Source: Prochlorococcus marinus XMU1410
GTDB lineage: Bacteria; Cyanobacteriota; Cyanobacteriia; PCC-6307; Cyanobiaceae
Direction of reading: 5' to 3'
DNA: 48,503 nucleotides
NCBI RefSeq assembly: GCF_017696085.1
Contig: NZ_JAAORH010000002.1
Location: forward strand, 1-48,503
In this document: positions 7,689 through 16,819 of the stretch, one piece after another
Position numbering within the stretch: the first letter of the stretch is position 1
How the letters are laid out: every line of letters starts with the position of its first letter
The notes under the pieces: generated by a model
What the model saw: the letters and a program-made list of their open reading frames with translations, nothing else
What the model was told of the DNA's origin: nothing
Databases searched by the model: none
Position numbers and translations under genes: made by a program

Positions 7689-8915
7689 ATGGCAAAAATA
7701 TCCTTAATTGAACTTGCAAAAATTTTTCTAAAAATTGGTATTTTCAGTTTTGGAGGACCATATGCTCATATTTCTTTATTCGAAGATGAACTTATAAATA
7801 ATAAAAAACTAATCTCTACCCAATCTTTTGAAAAAGGTATTGGTTTATGTCAATTGCTTCCAGGGCCAATATCCACTCAATTAGCAATATATATAGGTCT
7901 TAAAATTAATGGTTATCTTGGTGGATTGATATCCGGTATATGTTTCATTATCCCAGGATTCATTTCGGTATTAGTTCTTAGCTTTTTTTGGCAAATTTAT
8001 TCTGGATCAAAATTTCTAAGTGATTTAATTTATTTTAATCCTCCTATTATTGCAGGAATAATTTTTTCATTTTCATTATTTCTTTTAAAAAAAAGATTAA
8101 AGTTAGATCGAGTATTATTCTCTAGCTCAATCTTATTTCTACTTATATTTGCAAAATATAATAGTATTCAATTTCCTCTCATAACAATTCTTACTATTGC
8201 AGGTTTGATAAATATTTTTTTACAGAAATGGAAAAATATTTTTTATAGCTTGGTTCCTTTATCTATATTTTCAACAACCTCATTTTTAACTAGCTCAATC
8301 TTTTTGGATATTGCCAAGTTTTATAATTTTTTGAAGGATGCTTTAAACTCAAAATTTTTAATAAATTACCTTAATCTATTTTTATTCTTTTTCAAATCGG
8401 GACTTTTTATTTTTGGAGGTGGATTAGTAATCATTCCTCTTATGAGTGATTATGTTATCTCGCAAGAATGGTTAACAAATAATGAATTTATAGATGGAAT
8501 AATGATTAGCCAAATAACGCCTGGTCCTGTCTTATTAATTACAAGTTTTATTGGATACAAAGCAGGGTTTTCGGTCGGAGGAATAAATGAAGCTTTAAAG
8601 TATTCATTAATATCAACTTTTGCAATTTTTTTACCAAGTTTTTTATTGATTTTTGTTTTTGGAAAAGGCTTTATAAAAAACAGAATTAAATCGATTAATT
8701 ACTTTATCGAAGGAGTAATCAATACAATTCCTGGAGCAGTTATTTTTTCTGGATTTAATTTAATTGAAGATAGTTTTTCATCAAAATACTTTTTAATTAG
8801 CTCTATTTTTATAGTTTTAATCTCCACACTATTATCTTTTTTAAAAATAGTTCCAACATACATACTTATTCTTTTTTCTTTAATATTAGGCTTGTCAAAA
8901 TATTTGTTTGCATAA
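7689..8915 (+). CDS. chrA: ChrA-family chromate/anion transporter, 408 aa
   Basis: Two homologous halves, each beginning with a helix containing FxFGGxx, mark a long-chain CHR transporter. These are [21 protein letters not shown] near residue 16 and [21 protein letters not shown] near residue 236. Each is followed by a QLLPGP or QITPGP motif. Chromate transporters export chromate driven by proton exchange. In Prochlorococcus this gene lies in the phosphate cluster and its true substrate is uncertain. It begins 30 bp after arsJ, so it may be read with the arsenic operon, and ends at a bidirectional terminator shared with pstS. Confidence 0.88.
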   Translation: MAKISLIELAKIFLKIGIFSFGGPYAHISLFEDELINNKKLISTQSFEKGIGLCQLLPGPISTQLAIYIGLKINGYLGGLISGICFIIPGFISVLVLSFFWQIYSGSKFLSDLIYFNPPIIAGIIFSFSLFLLKKRLKLDRVLFSSSILFLLIFAKYNSIQFPLITILTIAGLINIFLQKWKNIFYSLVPLSIFSTTSFLTSSIFLDIAKFYNFLKDALNSKFLINYLNLFLFFFKSGLFIFGGGLVIIPLMSDYVISQEWLTNNEFIDGIMISQITPGPVLLITSFIGYKAGFSVGGINEALKYSLISTFAIFLPSFLLIFVFGKGFIKNRIKSINYFIEGVINTIPGAVIFSGFNLIEDSFSSKYFLISSIFIVLISTLLSFLKIVPTYILILFSLILGLSKYLFA

Positions 8916-8916
8916 A

Positions 8917-8944
8917 AAAAGGAGGAAATAAATTCCTCCTTTTA
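8917..8944. terminator. Bidirectional terminator between chrA and pstS
   Basis: A hairpin AAAAGGAGGAA-(ATAAA)-TTCCTCCTTTT with A and T tracts on both sides ends both converging genes. Confidence 0.85.
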
Positions 8945-8960
8945 AATATTGTCTTACGGT

Positions 8961-9956
8961 TTATTTACCGATTCTTTTTACAGCAGCTCTTGACTTCTCA
9001 AGAATATCTCCTTTTAAGGGGACAAATCCAAGTGATGGAGCTTTATCTTGATACTCATCACTTAACAATGTATTAAAGGCTTGTTTGATAGCTTTAGTGT
9101 TTCTACCATTACCTTCCTCATAGGCAAGTATCCATGTCAATGAAGCTATAGGATATGCTCCTTTTGCAGTTGGGTTAGGATTTTTACCAGCAAGATTTTC
9201 ATCTAAAGTAATTCCATTAAGAGCTTTTGCTCCTGCCTCAACTGTAGGCTTTACATATTCTCCAGAAAGATTCTGAAGTGCAGCAGCTTTGACATTACCT
9301 TTAATGTAAGACTGGTTAACATAACCAATTGCACCAGGAGTATTTTGTATAACACCTGCTACACCTGAATTACCCTTAGCACCAACACCTGAAGGCCACT
9401 TAACAGATTTACCTGTTCCTAGAGTCCAAGTTTTTGAAAAAGCTTCCATAGAGTTTGTAAAAGCTTTAGTTGTACCTGATCCATCAGAACGATGTGCCCA
9501 AGTTAACTTACCTGATTTACAGCCTAATTCTTTCCAATTTTTAACCATACCCATAGCAACCCTTACTGCTTGCTCTTGAGTAAGTTTCAAATCGCAATCA
9601 TAATTGTAACCGAAAGCAATTGTGCCCCCTACCATAGGGATTTGAACTAAACCTCTTGTAACCTTTGCTATATCTTTATCTTTCATAGGATCATCTGATG
9701 CACCGAAGTTAACAGTTTGATCAATAAATGCTTTTCTTCCAGAGCCAGAGCCGACAGCTTGATAATTAACTCTTGGTCCACCTGAAGAGGCTAAATCTTT
9801 GAACCAACGAGTGTAAATTTTGGCAGGGAATGATGCTCCAGCACCACTTAATCTTGTTCTAGCAGAAACACTTGTGCCAGGAACACTTGTACCAGCAGCA
9901 ATGGCTACTGCAGAAGTGAAAACCAAAGCTTTCTTAGCTATGTTCATGGATGTCAT
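8961..9956 (-). CDS. pstS: Periplasmic phosphate-binding protein PstS, 331 aa
   Basis: The mature N-terminus LSGAGASFPAKIYTRWF, the phosphate-site strand GSGSGRKAFIDQTVNFGASDDP, and HRSDGSGTTKAFTN are hallmark PstS motifs. Residues 1-32 form a signal peptide with an SVSA-type cleavage region and no lipobox cysteine, so the protein is soluble in the periplasm. It delivers phosphate to the PstCAB transporter, whose genes are not in this window. The start could be the ATG at 9956 or 9947. It is divergent from the porin gene, with candidate Pho boxes between them. Its presence inside an att-flanked element makes it mobile cargo. Confidence 0.95.
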   Translation of the reverse strand: MTSMNIAKKALVFTSAVAIAAGTSVPGTSVSARTRLSGAGASFPAKIYTRWFKDLASSGGPRVNYQAVGSGSGRKAFIDQTVNFGASDDPMKDKDIAKVTRGLVQIPMVGGTIAFGYNYDCDLKLTQEQAVRVAMGMVKNWKELGCKSGKLTWAHRSDGSGTTKAFTNSMEAFSKTWTLGTGKSVKWPSGVGAKGNSGVAGVIQNTPGAIGYVNQSYIKGNVKAAALQNLSGEYVKPTVEAGAKALNGITLDENLAGKNPNPTAKGAYPIASLTWILAYEEGNGRNTKAIKQAFNTLLSDEYQDKAPSLGFVPLKGDILEKSRAAVKRIGK

Positions 9957-10042
9957 AGTTAAATTAAAGACTCCATATATATAGCATTGAATTTATACAT
10001 AAATATTCTTTAATTGAAAGTTTAGCCTTCTATTAATTATTC

Positions 10043-10072
10043 CTTAAACTCTTCTTAAATTAATTAACAGGT
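10043..10072 (+). promoter_or_regulatory. Candidate Pho box, pstS-proximal
   Basis: CTTAAACT (10043-10050) and CTTAAATT (10054-10061) recur at an 11-bp period, and a third TTAACAG lies close by. This matches the cyanobacterial PhoB/SphR box of 8-bp repeats with 3-bp spacers. The repeats read on the plus strand, about 90-115 bp upstream of the minus-strand pstS start. Confidence 0.6.
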
Positions 10073-10189
10073 GTGGCATTATTTAGTTAAGTTTTGAATA
10101 TATTTGAAAATAAATATGTGTCAATTTTTAACTCGGATTTAAAAAATTTCAAAAGATTAAAGTAATTTTTTTATTTTATTTAAGGGGAG

Positions 10190-10257
10190 TTTAAGTTCCC
10201 TTTAAATTTTCCTTATTGACTTTATTTCTTACACTTTTCTTAACCTAAATTCGTTCT
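10190..10257 (+). promoter_or_regulatory. Two adjoining Pho box arrays upstream of the porin
   Basis: TTTAAGTT (10190), TTTAAATT (10201) and CTTATTGA (10212) repeat every 11 bp. A second array CTTACACT (10228), CTTAACCT (10239) and TTCGTTCT (10250) ends 41 bp before the porin ATG at 10299. The second array fits the Pho consensus best and is oriented with the gene. The remainder of the 9957-10298 gap is AT-rich with no gene. Confidence 0.7.
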
Positions 10258-10298
10258 TATAAAACTGGATATTTATCCATTTTTACGTGTTGAGGTTC

Positions 10299-11597
10299 AT
10301 GAAACTTTTTCAAAAATTAATTGCTGCTCCTGCCATCATTTCTATGGCATCCGGTTTTGCAGTAAACGCAGCTGAGATCAATTCAACAGATCTTAGTGAC
10401 TATTCAAACTCTAACAATTTAGTATCTTTAGGTGATTTCAAATCCGATACTTTATTCCCAGGAGATTGGGCTTACGATTCATTAAAGGATCTTACAAATA
10501 GCCCAAAATTTAATGGTAACTCAGTTACTCGTTTAGAAGCTGCTGCTGAATTAAATAATCTAATAGCAGGTGGTGAAGGCTTAATGAACGGAGCTGCGAT
10601 AGGTAGGCTAAGTGATGAGCTTGGATCTGAATTGGCAATTATTAAAGGAAGAGTTGATGGCCTTGAAGCGCGTGTTAACGGACTTGAAGCCGGAGCTTTC
10701 AGTGAAACAACATCAGCATCATTTGGTGTAGATGCAATTCTTGAAGCCTCTGATGGTGGTGGTAAATCAGAAGCTGTAGGATTTCACTATGCTTGGGAGA
10801 TGAAAACAAAAACAAGTTTTACTGGTGAGGACACATTAACGATTGCTGCGGAGGCTGGTAATGGGGCTGGAACATCTGGAGGAGTTCTAGATTTCGGAGC
10901 TAGTACTGCTGATGCAATAGAAATTAAGGATGTTAACTACAAATTCCCAATTGGTGACAACTTTACAATGAAAGTTGGTGATTCTCTTAAGATTAGTAAA
11001 TCATTCAATCAAGCATGTTCATACGGAGCATTCACTGATGAGTTAAGCAACTGCGGAGACGGTAAAGCTCACAATGTTAGTGGAGACATTTCTGCTTCAG
11101 GAGAATATGATTTTGACAATGGATTCACATTTTCTGGAGGAGTTTCAGGTAAGAAAGGTGCAACAGAGCTTCTTACAAAAGAAAACCCTGGTATCTGGGC
11201 TTTAAACGCAGCTTATGAAGCAGACACTTATGGATTATCAGTTGCTTATGCAAGCGATGTTGATAACGCATATTGGGGTCTAAATGGTACTTATGATTTT
11301 GACCAATTTGCTGTAAGTGCTGGAATGGGATTTAAAAACCCAGATTCTGGTGCTGAATCAACTTCATGGATGGCTGGTGTAACCTTGCCTGAAGTAGGTA
11401 TTGGAGAAGTTAACATCGGTATTGGAACTGATGGCTATTTTAAAGATGCTGAAACTGAATTACTAATTTACGAAGCAAGTTATGGTTTTGACTTAGCTGA
11501 TAATATTGGTATGACTGTAGGTGCATTCATTCAAGAAAAAGCGGCAGGAACAGATGACATAACAGGTGTAGCTTCCACTATTAGTTTTAGTTACTAA
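10299..11597 (+). CDS. Phosphate-stress outer-membrane porin (SLH domain plus OprB/Som-type barrel), 432 aa
   Basis: A signal peptide (MKLFQKLIAAPAIISMASGF, cleavage after VNAA) leads to an SLH-type segment at about residues 40-90 (DWAYDSLKDLTN, GNSVTRLEAAAELNNLI). A short coiled coil follows (ELAIIKGRVDGLEARVNGLEAG), then about 300 residues of alternating beta-strands ending in aromatic ISFSY. This is the plan of cyanobacterial Som porins. I start at ATG 10299; a GTG at 10287 would add four residues before the signal peptide. Pho boxes upstream and neighbouring pstS suggest a phosphate-induced porin (often annotated phoE in Prochlorococcus). One cysteine pair, CSYGAFTDELSNC, may form a loop disulfide. 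Confidence 0.88.
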   Translation: MKLFQKLIAAPAIISMASGFAVNAAEINSTDLSDYSNSNNLVSLGDFKSDTLFPGDWAYDSLKDLTNSPKFNGNSVTRLEAAAELNNLIAGGEGLMNGAAIGRLSDELGSELAIIKGRVDGLEARVNGLEAGAFSETTSASFGVDAILEASDGGGKSEAVGFHYAWEMKTKTSFTGEDTLTIAAEAGNGAGTSGGVLDFGASTADAIEIKDVNYKFPIGDNFTMKVGDSLKISKSFNQACSYGAFTDELSNCGDGKAHNVSGDISASGEYDFDNGFTFSGGVSGKKGATELLTKENPGIWALNAAYEADTYGLSVAYASDVDNAYWGLNGTYDFDQFAVSAGMGFKNPDSGAESTSWMAGVTLPEVGIGEVNIGIGTDGYFKDAETELLIYEASYGFDLADNIGMTVGAFIQEKAAGTDDITGVASTISFSY

Positions 11598-11633
11598 GTT
11601 TATTCATTTAGCTTAAAATCTTTAAAACTCTAA

Positions 11634-11660
11634 AGACCTGCAACAAGCAGGTCTTTTTTT
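11634..11660 (+). terminator. Intrinsic terminator of the porin gene
   Basis: A perfect 8-bp stem AGACCTGC/GCAGGTCT with loop AACAA is followed by seven T. Confidence 0.93.
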
Positions 11661-11673
11661 ATCCTACATCTAG

Positions 11674-11692
11674 TTTAAATTAACCTAACCTT
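11674..11692 (+). promoter_or_regulatory. Candidate Pho box upstream of the phytase-like gene
   Basis: TTTAAATT (11674) and CTAACCTT (11685) lie 11 bp apart, matching the 8+3 Pho box layout, 67 bp before the ATG at 11759. A further CTTAACTT occurs near 11712. Confidence 0.5.
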
Positions 11693-11758
11693 AATATTTT
11701 TATTTTTTATTCTTAACTTTTTAAAGGGAGCATGAAAATATATTTCCTTATGCACTAA

Positions 11759-14041
11759 ATGAAAAAAACCCTAGCTGCTGCAAGTTTTTCAGCATTACTT
11801 GCAATTGTCGCCTCCTCTACAAGTAGCGGATTTGCAAATTGGAATACAAAATATTGGGCAAATGAAAAAAACTTCAACAGAATTTCATCTTTTAATGTAA
11901 GTGATAATTTACCAGAGGGATCAAAATCTACCACCAAAACTTCTTCAGAAGTTGTTACAGCATCAGAAGATGGTAAGACTTTGATGTATACAGATAGCGA
12001 TCTAGGAGTAGTAGGTTTAGTTGATATCTCAGACCCTGCAAAACCTAAAGCATTGGGAGTTGTTGAACTGGAAGCAGAACCAACTGGAATTGCGGCACTT
12101 GGAAACAATGCATATATAGGTTCGAATACATCTGAAAGTTATACAAATCCTTCAGGAGCATTAGTTCAATACAATTTAGAAACAAGAAAAGCAGTAAAAG
12201 AATGTGATTTAGGTGGGCAGCCTGATAGCGTTTTTGTTTCACCAGACGGAACATTTCTAGCTGTCGCTATAGAAAATGAGAGGGATGAAGAATATAAAAA
12301 TGGATTTATCCCTCAATTAGATGAGGAAGGTAAACAAATTAATCCTCCAGGTTATGTTTCTCTTGTGAAGTTAAACAAAAGAGGAAAAATACAATGCAAT
12401 TCAATAAAAAAAGTTGATTTATCAGGATTATCTGAAATAGCTCCTAGCGATCCCGAACCAGAATTCGTTGCTATTAATGATCTTGGTGAAACAGTTGTCT
12501 CTCTTCAAGAAAATAACCATCTTGCAGTAATTGATAAAGATGGAAATGTAATATCACATTTCTCGGCAGGAGTTGTAAAACAAATGGCAGGAATGGATAC
12601 AAAGAAAGATGGAGCACATAAATTTAAAAGCAAACTAAAGAATGTAAGAAGAGAACCCGATGGTCTTACTTGGATTGATAATGACCATTTTGCAACAGCA
12701 AATGAAGGCGATTACAAGCATATTGATCCAAATCAGGCAAAAAGAGGTGGTTCAAGATCCTGGACTATTTTTAAAAAAGATGGAACAGTAGTTTATGAAG
12801 ATGCAAATAGACTAGAAAGAGCAATTGCACAAATAGGTCATTTCCAAGATGGGAGAGCAGGTAAAAAGGGAGTAGAACCTGAGTCAGTTACATATTCAAA
12901 AATTAATGGAACGCCCTATTTATTTGTTGGTGCTGAACGAGCTGGGATAGTAGCTGTTTACGATATCACAGAACTAAATCAACCTTTGCTTACTCAATTA
13001 CTTCCATCAGGCATTGGACCAGAGGGATTTGTCGCAATTCCAGAGAGGGGATTAATTGCCTCAGCAAATGAAAAAGACTACAACAAAAAAGAACCTGGTT
13101 TATCTTCTCATGTGACTATTTATCAACTACAAGATGCTCCTGCTTCATACCCACATTTAACAAATGAAAATGGCCTTGAATTTGTATCTTGGGGTGCGAT
13201 AAGTGGAATGGTGGCTGGTGATGACGGTAAAATTTATGCTGTAAATGATGGGACTTTTAAAACTCAGCCAAGAATTTACGTTATTGATCCTTCATCTTCC
13301 CCAGCACTATTAGAAAGAGCTATAGATATAAAGCTTGATGGTAAGACCGCATTATTTATGGATCAAGAGGGTATTACTACTGATGGTAATGGTGGATTCT
13401 ACATTTCTACTGAAGGAATTAAGAAAAAGCTAGATGAACATCCTCCTGCAATCTACCATGTAAGCTCAGATGGTGAAATTTTAGAGAAGATAACTCCACC
13501 ACCTTCCTATCTTAATTATGCTAAAAACCCTGGTTTTGAAGGTATAACAAGAAATGGAGATATTCTTTATATTGCCCAACAGAAGCCTTGGGGTGATGAT
13601 ACTTTCAATACTACTAAGATCCTTTCCTATAATTTAAAAACCAAACAGTGGGGGGCCGTAAATTATCAATTAGATAGGATCAAAAAAGGTGGCGTTGGCA
13701 TTTCAGAATTGACTTACCATGAAGGGGCACTTTACGTAATCGAAAGAGATAGTTTCTATGGAAAGAAAGCAAAATTGAAAGCTATATATAAAGTAGATTT
13801 AGATGATGTTATTTTCGAAGGTCTTCAGACTAATATTCCTCCCAGACTTTATCCTTTAGTTGAAAAAGAGTTAGTTACTGATCTAAAACCAGTAATGAAA
13901 TCTACGGGTGGTTTTATCCTTGAAAAAGTTGAAGGCTTAGCAATAACAAGCGACGGTCAGGCATGGATTTCAACTGACAACGACGGTACTGGAAAGAAAT
14001 CAACTGGTGAAACTCTTTTCCTAAATATTGGGAAAATCTAG
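11759..14041 (+). CDS. Secreted beta-propeller / phytase-like esterase protein, 760 aa
   Basis: A signal peptide (MKKTLAAASFSALLAIVASS, cleavage near GFA-NW) precedes propeller repeats at about residues 40-450. Propeller signatures include LGVVGLVDISDPAKPKALG, GGQPDSVFVSPDGTFLAVAIE, and EGFVAIPERGLIASANE. The C-terminal 290 residues (EGITTDGNGGFYISTEG, NPGFEGITRNGDILYIAQQ, KVEGLAITSDGQAWISTDND) match the esterase-like activity of phytase family. This is probably the phosphate-stress gene called phoA-like in Prochlorococcus. It lacks the Ser-active-site motif of E. coli PhoA, so phosphate release from organic esters is inferred. It sits between Pho-boxed genes and phoR. Confidence 0.8.
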   Translation: MKKTLAAASFSALLAIVASSTSSGFANWNTKYWANEKNFNRISSFNVSDNLPEGSKSTTKTSSEVVTASEDGKTLMYTDSDLGVVGLVDISDPAKPKALGVVELEAEPTGIAALGNNAYIGSNTSESYTNPSGALVQYNLETRKAVKECDLGGQPDSVFVSPDGTFLAVAIENERDEEYKNGFIPQLDEEGKQINPPGYVSLVKLNKRGKIQCNSIKKVDLSGLSEIAPSDPEPEFVAINDLGETVVSLQENNHLAVIDKDGNVISHFSAGVVKQMAGMDTKKDGAHKFKSKLKNVRREPDGLTWIDNDHFATANEGDYKHIDPNQAKRGGSRSWTIFKKDGTVVYEDANRLERAIAQIGHFQDGRAGKKGVEPESVTYSKINGTPYLFVGAERAGIVAVYDITELNQPLLTQLLPSGIGPEGFVAIPERGLIASANEKDYNKKEPGLSSHVTIYQLQDAPASYPHLTNENGLEFVSWGAISGMVAGDDGKIYAVNDGTFKTQPRIYVIDPSSSPALLERAIDIKLDGKTALFMDQEGITTDGNGGFYISTEGIKKKLDEHPPAIYHVSSDGEILEKITPPPSYLNYAKNPGFEGITRNGDILYIAQQKPWGDDTFNTTKILSYNLKTKQWGAVNYQLDRIKKGGVGISELTYHEGALYVIERDSFYGKKAKLKAIYKVDLDDVIFEGLQTNIPPRLYPLVEKELVTDLKPVMKSTGGFILEKVEGLAITSDGQAWISTDNDGTGKKSTGETLFLNIGKI

Positions 14042-14058
14042 TTAAAACTACCAATAAA

Positions 14059-14089
14059 AGTCACCTTTTATATAAGGTGGCTTTTTTTT
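14059..14089 (+). terminator. Intrinsic terminator of the phytase-like gene
   Basis: Stem AGTCACCTT/AAGGTGGCT (one G-T pair) with a short loop is followed by eight T. Confidence 0.9.
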
Positions 14090-14118
14090 GCAGTTCTTAT
14101 AATTAAAAAAATCAAGTC

Positions 14119-14445
14119 ATGAAATATCTTTTATTTATTATTTTTTTCATCGCACCAGTTAAAGCTGAAACAAAATACTATTGGCAAGGTGTCAGGCATT
14201 ATTTAAATCGCCCTCAACTAATGATTGAAGCATGCAAAGATATGAAAGAAGAAAATGACATCGGGACATCTGCTTTTGAGAGTATGTATATGCCAACATT
14301 ACCTGATAGGCTGTGGTTAGCTATTGGGAAAAGAGATTCTTATTGGGCAGATGACTCCAAAGAAGGAAGCATTCTTTTTACAAGAGAGGGGGTTTTGAAT
14401 TTAAAAAAATTTATTGCAGAAAAATCATGCCCTAATATTTTTTAA
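14119..14445 (+). CDS. Small secreted protein, 108 aa, unknown function
   Basis: Residues 1-16 (MKYLLFIIFFIAPVKA) are a signal peptide. The mature part holds two cysteines (EACKD and EKSCPNIF) and tryptophans (YYWQGV, RLWLAIG, SYWADD). The family is unknown to me. It is convergent with phoR, only 7 bp apart, and lies in the phosphate-stress cluster, which suggests it is co-selected with it. Confidence 0.7.
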   Translation: MKYLLFIIFFIAPVKAETKYYWQGVRHYLNRPQLMIEACKDMKEENDIGTSAFESMYMPTLPDRLWLAIGKRDSYWADDSKEGSILFTREGVLNLKKFIAEKSCPNIF

Positions 14446-14452
14446 ATTCCCC

Positions 14453-15613
14453 CTATAAATCAGTATTAAGACACGGAAAGATAGTTTCAATAATCGCTCC
14501 ACCATCCTTATGGTTAAAAGCCTTTATAAAACCCTTATTATTATTAATTATTTTTTTTGTTATTGAAAGACCTAAACCACTTCCACTTTTCTTGAATTTA
14601 GTCCTTGATGGATCACCTCTATAAAAACGAGAAAAAATATCATTAAATTCATTTTCTTCTAATCCAATACCTTTATCCCTAACTCTCATAACAACTGAGC
14701 TATCTCTTTTAAAAATTTCAATTTGAATTTCTTCATTAGCTGGGGAATAACGAATAGCATTATCCAAAATATTTATAAAAGCTCTTTTTAAATTTTCAAT
14801 ATCTGCAGATATAAAATATTTTGTTGGTATCAGTAGATTTATTTTTATATCTTTTTTTTCTGCAAGTGGTTTTAAGGTTTGCCAAGATTCCATCACTAAA
14901 TCTGAAATAGATATTTTTTTGTTTTTATTAAAAGATTCGCTACTTTCTAACTTGGAAAGCTCTAAAGTCTCTTCGACCATTTTTCTCAATCTCTTTGACT
15001 CTTTCTTAAGCCTTTTAACAAGATACCTATCCTTTTTTGATATTACTTCTTCCAGTCTATCCCCAATTAAGATAAGAGATGTAAGAGGGGTTTTCAGTTC
15101 ATGAGATACATCATTAATTAATTGATTTTGTCGTTTTTTTATGGATTCAATTGATAATTTACTTTCCAACATTATTAAATAACTCTTTTTACTTCCTCTA
15201 ATAATCTTTGCCCAAATAGGTTCTCCTGCAATGGTGAAGTCAAGACTGATTGGAAAATTTTTTTTTCTTGAGTAAAGAATTTTATTTCTCAGTACTTCAA
15301 GCTCATTAATATCATTAATTGCTTTTCCAATGATATCTTTATATTTAATGAACCTAACAAGAGATAAAGCCTTTTTATTAATAAATTTTATTGTTAGATC
15401 TGATGATAAGATAATCCATCCTTGTGATGAATAATCCAACCAAGACAACATTTCTTGAGGTCTAATTTTGTCAAATGGGAAATCAATAGTTCTTTTATAT
15501 TTATTTTTATCAATTTCAAATTTTTTTTCTTTTGATTGAGAAAAATGCTTGACTTTTATTTTCCACTTCTGATGTAAAAATAATAATACTTCTTGTAGTG
15601 TTTTCATTTTCAT
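14453..15613 (-). CDS. phoR: PhoR/SphS phosphate sensor histidine kinase, 386 aa
   Basis: The H-box NDVSHELKTPLTSL carries His171. The N-box (NILDNAIRYSP), G1 (VRDKGIGL), F-box (FSRFYRGD) and G2 (SGSGLGLSITKKI) are complete. A PAS-like region spans about residues 55-150. There is no clear transmembrane segment, only a mildly hydrophobic N-terminus (LQEVLLFLHQKW), so it is probably peripheral, as suggested for SphS of cyanobacteria. It should phosphorylate PhoB when phosphate is low. Its ATG overlaps the phoB stop, indicating one operon. Confidence 0.93.
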   Translation of the reverse strand: MKMKTLQEVLLFLHQKWKIKVKHFSQSKEKKFEIDKNKYKRTIDFPFDKIRPQEMLSWLDYSSQGWIILSSDLTIKFINKKALSLVRFIKYKDIIGKAINDINELEVLRNKILYSRKKNFPISLDFTIAGEPIWAKIIRGSKKSYLIMLESKLSIESIKKRQNQLINDVSHELKTPLTSLILIGDRLEEVISKKDRYLVKRLKKESKRLRKMVEETLELSKLESSESFNKNKKISISDLVMESWQTLKPLAEKKDIKINLLIPTKYFISADIENLKRAFINILDNAIRYSPANEEIQIEIFKRDSSVVMRVRDKGIGLEENEFNDIFSRFYRGDPSRTKFKKSGSGLGLSITKKIINNNKGFIKAFNHKDGGAIIETIFPCLNTDL

Positions 15614-16338
15614 CCAAACTTATATCCAAAACCTCTTACAGTTTTAAGAAACTTTGGAGCTGAGGGATCTTCTTCTAATTTCTCTCTGAGCCACCTAACA
15701 TGGACATCTACAGTTTTAGTATCACCAATAAAGTCAATTTCCCATATTTTTTCCAGAATTAAATCTCTTGACCATACCCTTTTTGGATTTTTCATAAATA
15801 ACTCTAATAATTTAAATTCTTTTGGTGATAATGTTATTTCCCTATCAAAAGAAGTTACCCTACATTCTTCTAAAAACATTTTTATGTGATTAAATTCGAT
15901 AATTGTCTCTGTTTTTTCTATATTTTTTTTGTTACGTTTAGATCTTCTTATTAATGCTCTTGATCTGGCAATTAATTCATTTAAACCAAAAGGTTTTGTT
16001 AAATAATCATCAGCACCAACCTCTAATCCAAGAACCCGGTCTGATTCATTATCTTTGGCACTCAAAATTAATATGGGCGTATAATTTTCTTCATTTCTTA
16101 TTTTTCTGCATAACTCTAATCCATTTAACCCTGGTAACATTAAATCGAGAATTATAAGGTCAACATCATTTTTAGTATTTTCGCCAATAAAATCTGAAGC
16201 ACTTAAACCGTCTTTAAAAGTTAAAACTTCAAAACCTTCGCCTTTCAATGATTCACTAACTGTCAGCCTAATACTCTTATCATCCTCTACAAGAAGAATT
16301 TTTGAGCCCTGCAAACTTTTATGATCTTTAATAGTCAT
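15610..16338 (-). CDS. phoB: PhoB/SphR phosphate response regulator, 242 aa
   Basis: The receiver domain has the acidic pair VEDD, the phosphorylation Asp in IILDLMLPG (residue 65 from my start) and Lys in TKPFG. The C-terminal OmpR/PhoB winged helix reads SPKEFKLLELFMKNPKRVWSR and ends VDVHVRWLREKLEEDP...KTVRGFGYKF. I use ATG 16338; a TTG at 16353 would add five residues. It is the first gene of the phoB-phoR operon and the likely activator of the Pho boxes in this cluster. Confidence 0.93.
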   Translation of the reverse strand: MTIKDHKSLQGSKILLVEDDKSIRLTVSESLKGEGFEVLTFKDGLSASDFIGENTKNDVDLIILDLMLPGLNGLELCRKIRNEENYTPILILSAKDNESDRVLGLEVGADDYLTKPFGLNELIARSRALIRRSKRNKKNIEKTETIIEFNHIKMFLEECRVTSFDREITLSPKEFKLLELFMKNPKRVWSRDLILEKIWEIDFIGDTKTVDVHVRWLREKLEEDPSAPKFLKTVRGFGYKFG

Positions 16339-16434
16339 TTGAAAACCCAACAAATTAATTTTATATAATCAAATTTATTTGATGTAATTATTTCATATTT
16401 AATTTACATTGAATTATTATTTTTTTCATTAAAT

Positions 16435-16475
16435 CTTATTTCCTTTTTAATTTTCCCTTAAACCCTTTTATCTAA
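16435..16475 (+). promoter_or_regulatory. Candidate Pho box array upstream of phoB
   Basis: Four 8-bp units recur every 11 bp: CTTATTTC (16435), TTTAATTT (16446), CTTAAACC (16457), TTATCTAA (16468). They read on the plus strand while phoB is on the minus strand, 97 bp beyond its start. This is the same inverted orientation seen before pstS. Autoregulation of phoB is implied. Confidence 0.5.
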
Positions 16476-16554
16476 ATTTAGATTGTCTCTTTAATCTTCC
16501 TCACACATAATTTTAAAGAGACAAATTTATTGAATTTAATAATAGATATTAAAA

Positions 16555-16722
16555 CTAATATCCCATCGAAGCGTAATAATAATCGTCATCTTCATCTATA
16601 TTCGTCACAACCCATTCTGGTGGAAAGTCACCAATTTTTACGTATTGATAAAGCTTATCAACATCTGGATCGTAATAAGTATCATTAATTTTTGGATCTT
16701 TGATTACTTTGCTTGGATGCAT
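16555..16722 (-). CDS. Acidic tyrosine-rich microprotein, 55 aa
   Basis: The ATG at 16722 opens a frame ending in TAG at 16555. The product carries two striking segments, NDTYYDPDVDKLYQYV and NIDEDDDYYYASMGY, and is very acidic at its C-terminus. No membrane segment or family is recognised. It lies upstream of phoB in the same orientation with a 216-bp gap, so it is probably a separate unit. Confidence 0.6.
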   Translation of the reverse strand: MHPSKVIKDPKINDTYYDPDVDKLYQYVKIGDFPPEWVVTNIDEDDDYYYASMGY

Positions 16723-16819
16723 AATAAAAAATATTTCTACTCTTTTTTTATAGATTATTTAGTTTAAAGCATCTTTAAATCTCATTTAAATATTTTCATT
16801 TGATCTAGTTGACCCAAGA

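Noticed and set aside
11755-12108. Minus-strand frame opposite the phytase-like gene
   Set aside because: It lies entirely within a well-supported gene and has shadow composition.
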